NCBI GenBank assembly: GCA_016795465.1
Contig: JAEUHK010000127.1
Location: forward strand, 186,001 to 250,000
Origin: Verrucomicrobiaceae bacterium
Lineage (GTDB): Bacteria > Verrucomicrobiota > Verrucomicrobiia > Verrucomicrobiales > Verrucomicrobiaceae
DNA: 64,000 nucleotides
Direction of reading: 5' to 3'
Shown here in pieces: positions 24,281 through 35,198 of the stretch. The notes beneath the pieces are model-generated. The model searched no databases. It was given only the letters and a program-made list of their open reading frames with translations, and was not told where the DNA came from. The stretch's first letter is position 1. Each line of letters begins with the position of its first letter. A program made the position numbers and the translations under genes.

Positions 24281-25333
24281 ATGAAAACCACATCCAGCCA
24301 TCGTTTGATGCTGCTCGGCCTCTGCGCCATCGGCATCGCCTCGCTTCCGGCCCAGGAAGCTCCCAAACCAGCGGCTCCGCCCGCATCGCCTGAGGTTCGT
24401 CGCCCCGATGCGCCGGCTCCCGGCCCCGAGCGCCGTCCTGATGCCCCCCGTGGCAATCCCGAGGCCGAACGCTCGCAACCAAAGCGTGGTGATACCGAGC
24501 GCGGCGAAGCCAATCGCGGCCGTCCGGAGCCGCAACGCGGCAATCCTGAGCGCGGTGAAGCCAATCGTGGCCGTCCAGAACCTCAACGTGGCCCCGATGC
24601 CCGCCGTGGCGATATGCCACCTCCTTCCGGTCCTCGCGATGAACACGCCCGTCGCCCGGAAGGACCTCATGGTGATGAACATGCTCGCCGCGAGCAGGGC
24701 CGCGACATGGGCCGTCCTCAGGCCGACCATCAACCACGTGGCGGCCATCCGCAGGGCCAATTCCATCCCGATCAGCGTGGCCAGCGCTCGCCACAACATC
24801 TCGGCCAGGGTCCCCGCGGCCCGCAGATGCACCTTCCTGAAGGTCCTCGCGGTGGCGAGCAAAGCTTCCGTGGTCCCCGCGGCAGCGTACACGCCTTGGG
24901 TGGCCCTGATCGCCGTGAAGGTCCTCCGATGATGCGTCGTATCCAACGTCCTGAAGGCGGACCTCCGCATGGGCGCATGGAAAGGCGTATGCCTCCGCAG
25001 CGATTCGGTGCTCCTCGCGGACACTTTGGCCAGCCCGATCATGGTCGTGGTCCGCAATCGTTCCGAGGCCCTCGGCCGCCCTTTGGCCCTCAAGGCCGCT
25101 CCGAGCACCATCAAGGACCTCGCGGGCAGAACTTCCGTCATGAACCCGGCCCTTCTGGCCCCCATTCTGGCCCCCGCCCACCCATGATGCATCGTGGTGA
25201 AGGTCCGCAGGGTGCGCCACGCGCCCCCGAGGGCGGTGCCAACGCCCCGAAGGAGCCCCAACACCGTGATCAAAGCATGAGTGGACGCCAATCAGGTCCG
25301 GCCCGTGGCCCACGTGGTGAAGCGGGGGCTTAA
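24281..25333 (+). CDS. secreted Arg/Pro/Gly/His-rich low-complexity protein
   Basis: A 350-residue protein with a signal peptide (residues 1-25, ending L-P-A-Q-E) and then almost nothing but Arg, Pro, Gly, His, Gln, Glu and Asp. A 17-residue unit E-R-G-E-A-N-R-G-R-P-E-P-Q-R-G-N-P is repeated exactly near residues 73-105, and G-P-R-G and R-G-P motifs recur to the end. There are no Cys and few hydrophobic residues, so it is probably disordered and strongly basic outside the cell. It is followed by a strong terminator. Function unknown; binding of polyanions in the envelope or matrix is a guess. Confidence 0.75.
   Translation: MKTTSSHRLMLLGLCAIGIASLPAQEAPKPAAPPASPEVRRPDAPAPGPERRPDAPRGNPEAERSQPKRGDTERGEANRGRPEPQRGNPERGEANRGRPEPQRGPDARRGDMPPPSGPRDEHARRPEGPHGDEHARREQGRDMGRPQADHQPRGGHPQGQFHPDQRGQRSPQHLGQGPRGPQMHLPEGPRGGEQSFRGPRGSVHALGGPDRREGPPMMRRIQRPEGGPPHGRMERRMPPQRFGAPRGHFGQPDHGRGPQSFRGPRPPFGPQGRSEHHQGPRGQNFRHEPGPSGPHSGPRPPMMHRGEGPQGAPRAPEGGANAPKEPQHRDQSMSGRQSGPARGPRGEAGA
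24497..24598 (+). repeat. 51-bp tandem repeat, two units, inside the Arg/Pro-rich gene
   Basis: Two consecutive 51-bp units code the same 17-residue block E-R-G-E-A-N-R-G-R-P-E-P-Q-R-G; the last two residues of the block diverge in the second unit. The units differ at several third codon positions, so the duplication is not recent or the amino-acid sequence is under selection. Confidence 0.7.
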
Positions 25334-25352
25334 AAAAACTCAATCGAACGTC

Positions 25353-25386
25353 GCGGCGGTCATCGAAAGATGGCCGCCGCTTTTTT
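25353..25386 (+). terminator. rho-independent terminator after the Arg/Pro-rich gene
   Basis: The stem GCGGCGGTCAT / ATGGCCGCCGC (25353-25363 and 25370-25380, one G-T pair) with a 6-base loop is followed by TTTTTT at 25381-25386. It starts 20 bp after the stop codon at 25333. Confidence 0.85.
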
Positions 25387-25520
25387 ATGCGCATTAAAGA
25401 CGATGTCTGGCTTTGTGCCGAAGTCGCAAGGCAAACGTTCTTCCGTTCGATGGGGCGACATTCACTTTCTCCAAGCACAGGAGCAGGCTTTGCCGCTCTC
25501 GACAAGGCGATTGGACGGCC

Positions 25521-25550
25521 AAAAAAAACACCCGGCCATGCGGCCGGGTG
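25521..25550 (-). terminator. rho-independent terminator after the DUF1501 gene
   Basis: Read on the minus strand, the arms CACCCGGCC and GGCCGGGTG close a four-base loop (25529-25550) and are followed by eight T residues (25521-25528). It lies 30 bp beyond the DUF1501 stop codon and would end the DUF1549-DUF1501 transcript. Bases 25387-25520, between this and the opposing terminator, contain no supported gene. Confidence 0.88.
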
Positions 25551-25579
25551 CTTGTCTGAATGCAATTGATCGAAAAAGA

Positions 25580-26878
25580 TCAGGCGAAGATTTCGATGGC
25601 AGGCGCTCCCTTGTCGCCAACCGTGAACGGACGGTTGGTGGGGGACATGACCACTTCGTCCACAGGAAGCCCCATGGCGTGACCAATGGTAGCCTGGAAA
25701 TCCTGCGGGCTCATCTGCTTGTCGGCGACACGGCGGCCATCTTTATCGGAGGCACCGTACACATAGCCAGCCTTGGCACCGCCACCGGCGAAGACGGCGG
25801 AGTAGGCGAGCGGGAAGTGGTCACGACCTTCGTTCTCATTGATATCCGGCGTGCGGCCGAACTCAGAGCCCATGACAACCATGGTGTCCTCAAGCATGCC
25901 ATTCGACGCGAGGTCCTCTATGAGGGCGGCGAACACCATGTCCATCGTGGCACCCGTGCCATTGAGGGCTTGGTCGATGTTGTTGTGCATGTCCCAACCG
26001 CCGAACTGGACTTCGACGAAGCGGACGCCGGCTTGGCAAAGGCGACGCGCAAGGAGGGCTCCCTGGCCGAAGGAACTGGTGCCAAACTTCGCGCGGGTGG
26101 CCGCGGACTCCTGGGCGAGATCGAATGCCTTGAGGTCCTCGCTCTTCATGAGCTTTAGCGTCTCGTCGTAGAACTCAGAATAGGCCTTCACATCTTCGGA
26201 CTGGAACTTCTTGCGGAAGGCCGAGTCGAACTCGTCCATGAGCGAAATACGCTTCTGGAACTGGTTTTCCGATGTCGTGCTGCGGATGTTTTGCAGACCC
26301 GCTTGCGGGTTTGAAATCGGGATCGGGTTCATCGAGGGAGAGAAGAAGCCAGCGCCCGGGTAGGAACTACCACTGTTAATGATAACACTGTCCGGGAGGT
26401 TCACCCCTTTGATGCGCCCGAAGAAGTGCGAAGCCCAAGCACCCATGCAGGGATGCACGATGGTGCCGCGGGGTTCGTAGCCGGTCTTCATGATGTAGGT
26501 GCCAGCTTCATGGACGGCCGTCTTGGAGGCCATGGAACGGACGACTGTGATCTTGTCAGAGATCGCGGCCGTCTTGGTCATGGTTCCGCCAAGGTAGTCA
26601 ACGCCACCTTTGCCCTTGATGGGATCGGTCGGGCCCTTGGTGGAGCCGGTCTTGGGATCCCAAGTGTCGATGTGGCTCATGCCACCGCTCATCCAGAGGA
26701 AGATGACTTTTTTGGCCTTGCCGAATCCAGGGGTGCCAGGACCCGACTTGACGCTTTCGGCGGCGCGGATGTCATCAAGCATGCTGGGCAGCACGGTGAC
26801 GCCAAGGGCGGCCTGGGCGGTGCGGAGGACGAACTCGCGGCGGGCGAGTGTGTCGAGCTTGTTAAGTTCAGATTTCAT
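25580..26878 (-). CDS. DUF1501 family Tat-exported protein
   Basis: A 432-residue protein of the DUF1501 family, which has a sulfatase/phosphatase-like fold. A twin-arginine signal (A-R-R-E-F-V-L-R-T-A-Q-A-A-L-G) is at 12-26. Conserved blocks include W-M-S-G-G-M-S-H-I-D-T-W-D-P-K, V-R-S-M, G-S-E-F-G-R-T-P and G-R-D-H-F-P. The gene follows the DUF1549/DUF1553 gene by 36 bp on the same strand, the standard pairing in Planctomycetota and Verrucomicrobiota, where both are exported. The biochemical role is not established in the family. Confidence 0.92.
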   Translation of the reverse strand: MKSELNKLDTLARREFVLRTAQAALGVTVLPSMLDDIRAAESVKSGPGTPGFGKAKKVIFLWMSGGMSHIDTWDPKTGSTKGPTDPIKGKGGVDYLGGTMTKTAAISDKITVVRSMASKTAVHEAGTYIMKTGYEPRGTIVHPCMGAWASHFFGRIKGVNLPDSVIINSGSSYPGAGFFSPSMNPIPISNPQAGLQNIRSTTSENQFQKRISLMDEFDSAFRKKFQSEDVKAYSEFYDETLKLMKSEDLKAFDLAQESAATRAKFGTSSFGQGALLARRLCQAGVRFVEVQFGGWDMHNNIDQALNGTGATMDMVFAALIEDLASNGMLEDTMVVMGSEFGRTPDINENEGRDHFPLAYSAVFAGGGAKAGYVYGASDKDGRRVADKQMSPQDFQATIGHAMGLPVDEVVMSPTNRPFTVGDKGAPAIEIFA

Positions 26879-26914
26879 GGGGTGTGTGCGGGGTGCGCGT
26901 TTGGTTTGGTGTGT

Positions 26915-29164
26915 TTATTGAACGAAGATGAACTCACGGGTGTTGATGAGCGCCCAGATCATGTTGGCGTAGCCATCGTCACCGGTGGCAAGGGCACGCT
27001 TGGCGATGTCTTTTTCAGCCAGCGTGGGGCGGCGGTTGAGGACGGACATGAACAGCGCCTCCACCTTTTCTGGCGGGCTCTTCACCTTCTCCATGGTGCG
27101 GAACACCAAGGAGTCGTTGTTGGTAAGCATCTCCTGAGCTGCACCATTCATCATCATGAGCACCTGCGGGACGGAACCCAGCTTGCTGCTGCCATCGATG
27201 AGGTTGCGCGGGGACTGGCCGAACTCGACCAAGAAGTGGCCGGGACGGGCAGGCATATCGAGTTCCGCAGCACGGCGAAGCACCATGCCACCATAGCTCA
27301 GTGAGGCATTTTCCATCATCATGCTGGAACCCTCGTCCTTGCCCTTGGCCTTCTTGGTGCCTTCCATCATCATGTCACCACCGGCTTCGGCAAGGCCGCC
27401 ACCCATGAGGGCGCGTTCCTTTTCACCCATTTTGCGGTAAGCGTCATACTTCATGAGCACGGTCTGGGCATCGAGCTTCGGATTGTAGAGGTCGAGGTCG
27501 ATGGACTTGCTGTAGAGGTCTTCGAGAGGCTTCTTGTACTTGTCCGGAGTGCCGAGAACGAGTGTCATGTAGGAATCCCAAGTCTGCTCGGCCGTCATGC
27601 GGCGAAGCAAGGGGCCCTGGAAGTAGTAAGGCTCGCCCATGGCAATGTGCTCGGTGGTGGCTTCAGACTGGTATGCGCGGGTGTTGTAGATCACACGCAT
27701 GAAGTCCTTGAGGTTGAACTTGAGGCGAATCATCTCAGCAGCGATGTGTTTGAGGAGTTCTGGATTTGCCGAGGCATTTGGGTCATCCAGATTCGTCACA
27801 GGGTCAGCGATGCCCTGGCCGAAAGCACGTTTCCACATGCGGTTGGCGATGGTCATGGCAAAACGCGGATTGCTCGGATGAGTAGTCCAGTTGGCGAAGG
27901 ACAGGCGAAGGTTTTCTTCGACTTTCAGCTTCTGCTTGTAGGCAGGAAGGTTCTTGTCGTCCTTGCTCCAGGTCACAAACTTCGGCTCAACCGGGTCGCC
28001 GGGCTTGCCGTCCTTGTATTTGTAATCGTGCGGGAGCTTCAGGCCGTTGGTTTCGAGGTCGCTGATGGCGTAGCGGTTGGCTCCAATGTAGTTCTGCAGA
28101 CCGTTGCGGATACGGGTGAGGTCCCCGCCGTTCTTTTCGATCATCGCTTCAATCTCCGGCATGAGCTTCTGGCCCATGTCCACCATCTGCGCACCGTCCT
28201 TGCCTTTGCGGCCTTGGGCGCGGCGCTGGTAGCGGGTGCTGGTGGCGCCGAAGAAGGAGGCCATTTCGTAGAACTGGCGTTGAGTCCAGTCAGCGAACGG
28301 ATGGTCATGGCACTGGGCGCAGGCCACATCGGTGCCCAAGAAGATGGCGAGGGTGTTCGCGAGGTTGTCCAGCGTCATCCCGGAATCGCGAAGGAGGTAA
28401 CCAGCAGCACCGTTGTAGGTGCCGTCAGGCTTCTTGTCCCACATCTTGCCCGTGGCGGTGAGCATTTCGAAGGTGATCTTGTCCCAAGGTGTGTTCTTGG
28501 CGATCTGCTGCTGCAGCCAGTTGATGTAAGGAACGCCGCGAACGTTGTCACCACCACCGAAATCGTCCTTCACGCGGAGCATTTCGGAGATGTAGTTGAA
28601 CATGTGGCTGTTGTAGCCCTCGCTGTCGAGGAGCATGTCGATCAGCTTGGCGCGTTTGTCCTTGGCCTGATTGTTGATGAAAGCCGTCGCCTCATCGTAG
28701 TTCGGGATGCGTCCGACGATGTCGAGGTACACCCGGCGCACGAACTGCTCGTCATTGCACGGAGCGTTGAAATTGGTGATCGGGGGCTTGCCGAGCTTGA
28801 CGCGCTCCGGATTGGCACGCACGAGGCCTGCGGCAACAAGTCGGTCGATGTTTGAAGCGGCCTGGGCCACGGTGGCATTGGCCAGATAAGCTGGCTGCCC
28901 ATCAGCACCGGCAGTCGCGGCAGGAGCAGCAGACTGCATTTTCTTGGCCAGCGCCTGGTCTTCGGCCGAGAGGTTGGAAAGGGGGAAACGGTGTGTGTTT
29001 CCATCTGCGGTCTGGAGCGTGATCTGGTCAGCTTCGAGGCTGACAAAGGATGCCGTGACCTGACGGCCACGGACGTCTGTCCATGTGCGGATTTCCGCCA
29101 TAGCGGAACCGGCGAACAGCGCCGCGAAAGCAGCACTGCCAAGCAGTTTTGTGGTTAGTTTCAT
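26915..29164 (-). CDS. SHD1 / DUF1549 / DUF1553 secreted protein
   Basis: A 749-residue exported protein. The signal peptide (M-K-L-T-T-K-L-L-G-S-A-A-F-A-A-L-F-A-G-S-A-M-A) is followed by an SHD1-type domain (24-75: R-T-W-T-D-V-R-G-R-Q-V-T-A-S-F, ending P-L-S-N-L-S), DUF1549 (about 130-345, with C-A-Q-C-H-D-H-P-F-A-D-W) and DUF1553 (about 430-690). Unlike the 1150-residue relative at 1.8 kb it has no cytochrome or WD40 domain. The C-A-Q-C-H within DUF1549 could bind heme or metal. The ATG at 29164 begins the signal peptide. Confidence 0.9.
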   Translation of the reverse strand: MKLTTKLLGSAAFAALFAGSAMAEIRTWTDVRGRQVTASFVSLEADQITLQTADGNTHRFPLSNLSAEDQALAKKMQSAAPAATAGADGQPAYLANATVAQAASNIDRLVAAGLVRANPERVKLGKPPITNFNAPCNDEQFVRRVYLDIVGRIPNYDEATAFINNQAKDKRAKLIDMLLDSEGYNSHMFNYISEMLRVKDDFGGGDNVRGVPYINWLQQQIAKNTPWDKITFEMLTATGKMWDKKPDGTYNGAAGYLLRDSGMTLDNLANTLAIFLGTDVACAQCHDHPFADWTQRQFYEMASFFGATSTRYQRRAQGRKGKDGAQMVDMGQKLMPEIEAMIEKNGGDLTRIRNGLQNYIGANRYAISDLETNGLKLPHDYKYKDGKPGDPVEPKFVTWSKDDKNLPAYKQKLKVEENLRLSFANWTTHPSNPRFAMTIANRMWKRAFGQGIADPVTNLDDPNASANPELLKHIAAEMIRLKFNLKDFMRVIYNTRAYQSEATTEHIAMGEPYYFQGPLLRRMTAEQTWDSYMTLVLGTPDKYKKPLEDLYSKSIDLDLYNPKLDAQTVLMKYDAYRKMGEKERALMGGGLAEAGGDMMMEGTKKAKGKDEGSSMMMENASLSYGGMVLRRAAELDMPARPGHFLVEFGQSPRNLIDGSSKLGSVPQVLMMMNGAAQEMLTNNDSLVFRTMEKVKSPPEKVEALFMSVLNRRPTLAEKDIAKRALATGDDGYANMIWALINTREFIFVQ

Positions 29165-29295
29165 AGTGGGATGATGGGTGAAAGAACTCGGTGTGGGAGA
29201 GTCTGCCGTCGGGGGGAACGGGCGCGGATGGCCTCGAATTAGGGACTTTAGCACTTTTTTTCCATTTTCGGCAAGGGTGGGATGACCGTGCTGGC

Positions 29296-30783
29296 TCATT
29301 CCGCCGGTTTTCTGGCCTTTTCGAGGGCCTCGGCCATCTGTTTGACGCGTTCAGGGGTCGTCCCAGCGAGGTTTTCACGCTCACCGAGGTCTTTCGACAG
29401 GTCGTAAAGCTGCGGCTGGGGGGCGTTGGCGATCTCGCTGTTGGTGTTTTTGCTCTTGGCCGGACCTGGGGTGGGCGGGATGAATTTCCACTTTCCCTGC
29501 CGAAGGGCCAAAGGACCACCCTGCTCCACCAATTCCGGCCGCCCGGTCGCGTCGTCGCCGAGCAAGGCTGCCAGCACATTTTGGCTGTCGCGGGCACTTT
29601 CGGGGCCTTTTTGGCCGGTCAAGGCCGCGAAGCTCGCCGGGAAGTCCACCTGGCTCACCAGAGCGTGACTGACACCCGGCTTCACCCGGCCCGGCCACCG
29701 GACTATAAATGGCACGCGCGTCCCGCCCTCGAAGGCACTGTATTTACCGCCACGCAGCGGACCCGCAGGCTTGTGGTCGCCCAGTTTTTCCACGGCGTCA
29801 TCTTTATAACCATCATCCACCACCGGGCCGTTGTCGCTGCTGAGCAAGACGAGGGTGTTGTCCTTCAGGCCGAGGCGTTCCAAAGCGGCCAAGATGGAGC
29901 CCACGTTGTCGTCGAACTGCAAAATGGCATCGCCGCGGGGGCCCATGCCGCTTTTGCCGGCAAAGCGAGGATGCGGCACCCGCGGCACATGTGGGTCGTG
30001 AGCGGCGAAATAGAGGAAAAAGGGGCCCTTCCCTGCCGATTCGATGAACTTCACCGCTTGGGCCGTGAAGGTATCACCCATGTCCTCATCCTTCCAAAGG
30101 GCCGACTTGCCGCCTTTCATGTAGCCGATGCGGCTCACACCATTGAAAAGGGCCATGTCGTGCCCATGGCTGGGGTGCATTTTCAGCAATTCCGGGTTCG
30201 CCTTGCCAGTCGGCTCGCCGGGAAACGGCTCTTTATAGGACACCTGGATCGGATCGGCCGGATCGAGCCCCACCACACGATGATTTTCCACGAACACGCA
30301 TGGCACGCGGTCGCCGGTGGCCGCCATGATGAACGAATGATCGAACCCGATTTCCAGCGGCCCGGGCTTGATCGGCCCGTTCCAGTCCAATCCGCCATCG
30401 CCGAGGCCCAGGTGCCACTTCCCCACGACACCGGTGCGATACCCGGCCGATTTGAAAACCGATGCCAAAGTGGCCCGGCCGGGCGGGATGATCAGTTTGG
30501 CATCACCAGGCAGCACGCCGGTGCCTTTTTGGCGGAAAGCATACTCGCCCGTCAGCATCGCAAAACGGGACGGCGTGCAGGTGGCCGCCGCGCAATGCCC
30601 GTCCGTGAAGCGAAGCCCCTCCGCCGCGAGGCGATCCATGTTCGGCGTGGAGATCGTCTTCGAGCCATAGCAAGAGACATCACCGTAGCCGAGGTCATCG
30701 GCATAGAGCAGCACCACATTCGGCTTGTCGGCAGAAAAGACCGTGGCGGAAAGAAACAACGAGAGCAGGGCAAATCGGACCAT
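29296..30783 (-). CDS. secreted arylsulfatase-type sulfatase
   Basis: A 495-residue sulfatase with signal peptide (1-18). The metal-binding D-D is at 29-30 and the formylglycine signature C-T-P-S-R at residues 69-73, so Cys69 should be converted to formylglycine by a maturation enzyme not encoded here. V-V-G-K-W-H-L-G and H-D-P-H-V-P-R are further active-site segments. Sulfatases of this kind remove sulfate from algal or host polysaccharides. It lies between the pilB-like gene and the DUF1549 gene on the same strand, with 131 bp before the latter. Confidence 0.93.
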   Translation of the reverse strand: MVRFALLSLFLSATVFSADKPNVVLLYADDLGYGDVSCYGSKTISTPNMDRLAAEGLRFTDGHCAAATCTPSRFAMLTGEYAFRQKGTGVLPGDAKLIIPPGRATLASVFKSAGYRTGVVGKWHLGLGDGGLDWNGPIKPGPLEIGFDHSFIMAATGDRVPCVFVENHRVVGLDPADPIQVSYKEPFPGEPTGKANPELLKMHPSHGHDMALFNGVSRIGYMKGGKSALWKDEDMGDTFTAQAVKFIESAGKGPFFLYFAAHDPHVPRVPHPRFAGKSGMGPRGDAILQFDDNVGSILAALERLGLKDNTLVLLSSDNGPVVDDGYKDDAVEKLGDHKPAGPLRGGKYSAFEGGTRVPFIVRWPGRVKPGVSHALVSQVDFPASFAALTGQKGPESARDSQNVLAALLGDDATGRPELVEQGGPLALRQGKWKFIPPTPGPAKSKNTNSEIANAPQPQLYDLSKDLGERENLAGTTPERVKQMAEALEKARKPAE

Positions 30784-30845
30784 GCATGCTCAACGGCACA
30801 CGAAGCCCGTTTTGACAGAAAACGAGCGCGATTGTGACAGGTCGA

Positions 30846-32576
<1,731 letters not shown>

Positions 32577-32668
32577 ACGAAGGAAAGGTTTTCGCGAGTG
32601 TATCGGCCCGCGTGCACAACGGCAAGCCTTCATCTTGCGTCCGTATGCCGATTCTGCCACGCTCCGCC

Positions 32669-33604
32669 ATGGTCATCCGCCCGAGTACCTCCAGCCAGCA
32701 CGGCTCCGTGCTGCTCATCGTGCTCGCCGTCATCACACTACTCGCCTTTGCCGTCGCCACCACGGTGCTGACCTCCTCGCAATACGATCAGGCCCTCGCC
32801 AACCGCACCGGCCTGCTCAAAGCCCGCCGCATGGCCGAGCGTGGCATCGCCATCGCCGCGCATCCCGTCGTCACCGCCATGGACCCGCTGCTCGAGTTTC
32901 AAAGCGAAGACGGCAGCGAGGGCTACCGCGCCATCATGACCACCGAGGAGAGCCGCCTGAACATCAACATGCTCCTCAACGATCAAAACGCCCCGCGGCT
33001 GGAGCAGATCTTTCAAAACTTCCGCCTGCAACCCGGTGCCGCGCAGGGACTCGTCGCCGCTTTGATGGACTGGACGGACGAAGACGCCCTCAAACGCCGC
33101 CCCGACAGCGCCGAGGCCCTCGACTACAAACAAGCCGGTTTCCCCAACCGCCCTTTCAACCGCCGTTTCCGCAGCATGCAGGAGATCGACATGGTCGCCG
33201 GCATCGAAAAACTCAACGCCGCCTATCCCGGCTGGCGGCAGCTCTTCACCGTGTATGGCAGCGGCCAGCTCGATGTGAACGAAGCCAGCGCCGAAACCAT
33301 CGCCCTCGTCACCGGGGCCAATCCCGTCATGGCCCAGCGCCTCGTGCAGCGACGCGATGGACGCGATGGCATCCATCACACCAAAGACGACCAGCCCATC
33401 ACCGCGCCGCAGGAGGCCATGCAACTCCTCGGGCTGCCGCAAAACCATCCCGCCGCCTCGCTCCTCATCATTCAAGGCCAGACTCTCCGCATCGAAAGCA
33501 TCGGCTGGTATGGCGACCAAGCTATCGGCGTGGCTATCCTCACGCAAAAGAACCCCACGCAGATGCAGATTCTTCATCGGGAGGAATTCACGCAGCGCCG
33601 CTGA
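32669..33604 (+). CDS. GspK-like minor pseudopilin
   Basis: A 311-residue protein with a short basic leader, G-S-V-L-L-I-V-L-A-V-I-T-L-L-A-F-A-V as the prepilin-type hydrophobic helix, and a K-type body including D-W-T-D-E-D near 130, F-R-S-M-Q-E-I and V-N-E-A-S-A-E-T (a GspK/HhH-like block). GspK caps the tip of the type II secretion pseudopilus. The prepilin site is G|S rather than G with Phe/Met plus Glu5; K subunits commonly lack Glu5. ATG 32669 is chosen; ATG 32645 and GTG 32612 are alternatives. Confidence 0.75.
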   Translation: MVIRPSTSSQHGSVLLIVLAVITLLAFAVATTVLTSSQYDQALANRTGLLKARRMAERGIAIAAHPVVTAMDPLLEFQSEDGSEGYRAIMTTEESRLNINMLLNDQNAPRLEQIFQNFRLQPGAAQGLVAALMDWTDEDALKRRPDSAEALDYKQAGFPNRPFNRRFRSMQEIDMVAGIEKLNAAYPGWRQLFTVYGSGQLDVNEASAETIALVTGANPVMAQRLVQRRDGRDGIHHTKDDQPITAPQEAMQLLGLPQNHPAASLLIIQGQTLRIESIGWYGDQAIGVAILTQKNPTQMQILHREEFTQRR

Positions 33605-33634
33605 CCAAGCCGCGGAAAAGTTTTTTCACGTTTC

Positions 33635-33661
33635 TGTCCTCCTCGCCGTCCGCCGTTCGTC
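33635..33661 (+). promoter_or_regulatory. candidate ECF42-type promoter ahead of the DGPF operon
   Basis: TGTCCT (33635-33640) and CGTC (33658-33661) are spaced by 17 bp and end 47 bp before the ATG at 33709. ECF42 sigma factors studied in Streptomyces recognise a TGTCGA -35 and a CGTC-like -10. This site differs at two of the six -35 bases, so it is a weak candidate judged mostly on spacing and place. Confidence 0.3.
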
Positions 33662-33708
33662 GAACCTTCGTCGGAACATCCCGCCAGCACACTTCCAAAC
33701 ACGCACCC

Positions 33709-34239
33709 ATGATCAAACTCACTCAACTCCTCACTCTCGCCGCCCTCGCCGCACTCACCTCCTGCCAGTCCGGCTCAAACAAACACGCAGCCTGTGCCGA
33801 CATGCCGCCTTACCAAGGCTCCACCGCCTTTCAGCGCATGAAATCCCTCGTCGGCAAATGGTCGGCGGAATCGCCCGAAATGGGCAAAATGAACACCGAG
33901 TTCCGCCTCATCGCGGGTGATTCGGTCATTCAGGAAACCTTTGCTGGTGGCACGCCGATGGAAATGCTGAGCGTTTATCACGACGTGAATGGCAAGCTCA
34001 CGATGACGCACTACTGCATGCTGCGAAACCAGCCGCGCATGAAGCTGGTCAAGCAGACCGCCAACTCGCTGACCTTTGATCTGGCCCCCACGCCCGGCCT
34101 GAACGTGAACAAAGACATGCACATGCACGGCGCGACCTACACCTTCCTCGACGCGAACCACTTCAAGCTCGAAGGCGTGTCCTGGAAAGACGGCAAAAGC
34201 GCCCCCTGTGGCCCGCCGGTGATCTTCACGCGCCAATAA
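33709..34239 (+). CDS. lipoprotein, DUF1579-like
   Basis: A 176-residue predicted lipoprotein: signal ending in lipobox L-T-S-C (Cys19), then a compact domain with L-V-G-K-W-S-A-E-S near 45 and beta strands typical of small lipocalin-like DUF1579 proteins. H-M-H-G and multiple Met/His residues occur in the second half. It is the first gene of the tightly spaced series leading to the ECF sigma factor; the next gene starts 21 bp later. Function unknown. Confidence 0.75.
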   Translation: MIKLTQLLTLAALAALTSCQSGSNKHAACADMPPYQGSTAFQRMKSLVGKWSAESPEMGKMNTEFRLIAGDSVIQETFAGGTPMEMLSVYHDVNGKLTMTHYCMLRNQPRMKLVKQTANSLTFDLAPTPGLNVNKDMHMHGATYTFLDANHFKLEGVSWKDGKSAPCGPPVIFTRQ

Positions 34240-34260
34240 CACGCCAACCCAACCACCACC

Positions 34261-34812
34261 ATGCTCAAGAAAATCCTCATCGGCCTCGCCGTGCTCGTCA
34301 TCGGCGTCATCGCCGCCGCCTTGCTCAAATCGCCCGACTTCCGCGTCGAGCGCAGCATCACCATCGCCGCGCCACCGGAGGCGGTGTTTGTGCGGTTCAA
34401 CAGCCACAAGAAGTTCAACGAGTTCAATCCGTGGCTCAAAATGGACCCCGAAGCGAAAGTCGAATACGCTGGGCCGGAGGCCGGTGTCGGCTCCATCTCG
34501 ACCTGGAATGGCAAACTGACCGGCAAAGGCAAGGCGACCATCACCGAGAGCAAACCGAACGAACTCATCCGCCTGCGCATGGACTGGCTGGAGCCGATGG
34601 AAGGCGTCAGCACTGTCGATTACCTCTTCAAAAACGAAGGCGGCAAAACCACCGTCACTTGGGCCATGTATGGCAAAAACGAAGGCCTGCTCGCGAAGCT
34701 GATGAGCCTCGTCTTCGACTGCGAGTCGATGTGCGGCCCGGAATTCGAAAAAGGCCTCGCCGAGGTCGCCAAACTCGCCACCGCGCCCGCAGCGGCACCT
34801 GCAACGCCATGA
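34261..34812 (+). CDS. SRPBCC family protein with N-terminal membrane anchor
   Basis: A 183-residue protein with one membrane helix (residues 4-22, L-K-K-I-L-I-G-L-A-V-L-V-I-G-V-I-A-A) followed by a START/Bet v1-like SRPBCC domain (V-E-R-S-I-T-I-A-A-P-P-E-A-V-F at about 30-45, F-N-P-W near 58). The fold binds hydrophobic ligands. Its stop overlaps the start of the first YCII gene (ATGA). Such genes recur in DGPF/ECF42 loci. Confidence 0.82.
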   Translation: MLKKILIGLAVLVIGVIAAALLKSPDFRVERSITIAAPPEAVFVRFNSHKKFNEFNPWLKMDPEAKVEYAGPEAGVGSISTWNGKLTGKGKATITESKPNELIRLRMDWLEPMEGVSTVDYLFKNEGGKTTVTWAMYGKNEGLLAKLMSLVFDCESMCGPEFEKGLAEVAKLATAPAAAPATP

Positions 34813-35198
34813 GCATGCCGACGACCTCCGACTATCTGCTCCTCTCGCGCGGCCAGTGGGACAAGGCGTCCTCCAAGGCTGACATCGAAGCGGCAATCGA
34901 CCAGTTTTACGCCTGGTATGAGGCAAACATCGCCAAAGGCATCTTCAAGCCCGGCTCGCGTCTCACGATGGATGCGGCGCTGGTGAGTCGCGATGGCATT
35001 CGCACCGATGGTCCCTTCGCCGAAGGAAAAGAAGTCATCGGCGGCTACTGGATCATCGTCGCGGAGAGTCTCGCCGCCGCAGCGGCCATCGCATCGCAAA
35101 GCGCTGTGCTGGCGCATGGCATCCGTTACGAAATCCGCCCGCTCGAGTCCGAGCGCGGCTCCGCCTATCGCCACACGAACGAAACGCCCACGGAATGA
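34809..35198 (+). CDS. YCII-related DGPF-domain protein, paralogue 1
   Basis: A 129-residue YCII-fold protein containing the exact D-G-P-F motif (R-T-D-G-P-F-A-E-G-K-E-V-I-G-G-Y-W-I near 60-77). DGPF proteins are the defining neighbours of ECF42 sigma factors; their reaction is unknown. Both ends overlap neighbours: start with the SRPBCC stop, and stop with the start of paralogue 2 at 35195. Confidence 0.88.
   Translation: MSMPTTSDYLLLSRGQWDKASSKADIEAAIDQFYAWYEANIAKGIFKPGSRLTMDAALVSRDGIRTDGPFAEGKEVIGGYWIIVAESLAAAAAIASQSAVLAHGIRYEIRPLESERGSAYRHTNETPTE

Noticed and set aside
24131..25291. Two long minus-strand frames opposite the Arg/Pro-rich gene
   Set aside because: The products are themselves low-complexity mirror translations of the repeats and lack a signal peptide or terminator in their direction, while the plus-strand frame has both.
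27647..28855. A 402-codon plus-strand frame
   Set aside because: Shadow of the SHD1/DUF1549 gene on the minus strand, which is supported by signal peptide, domains and operon context.
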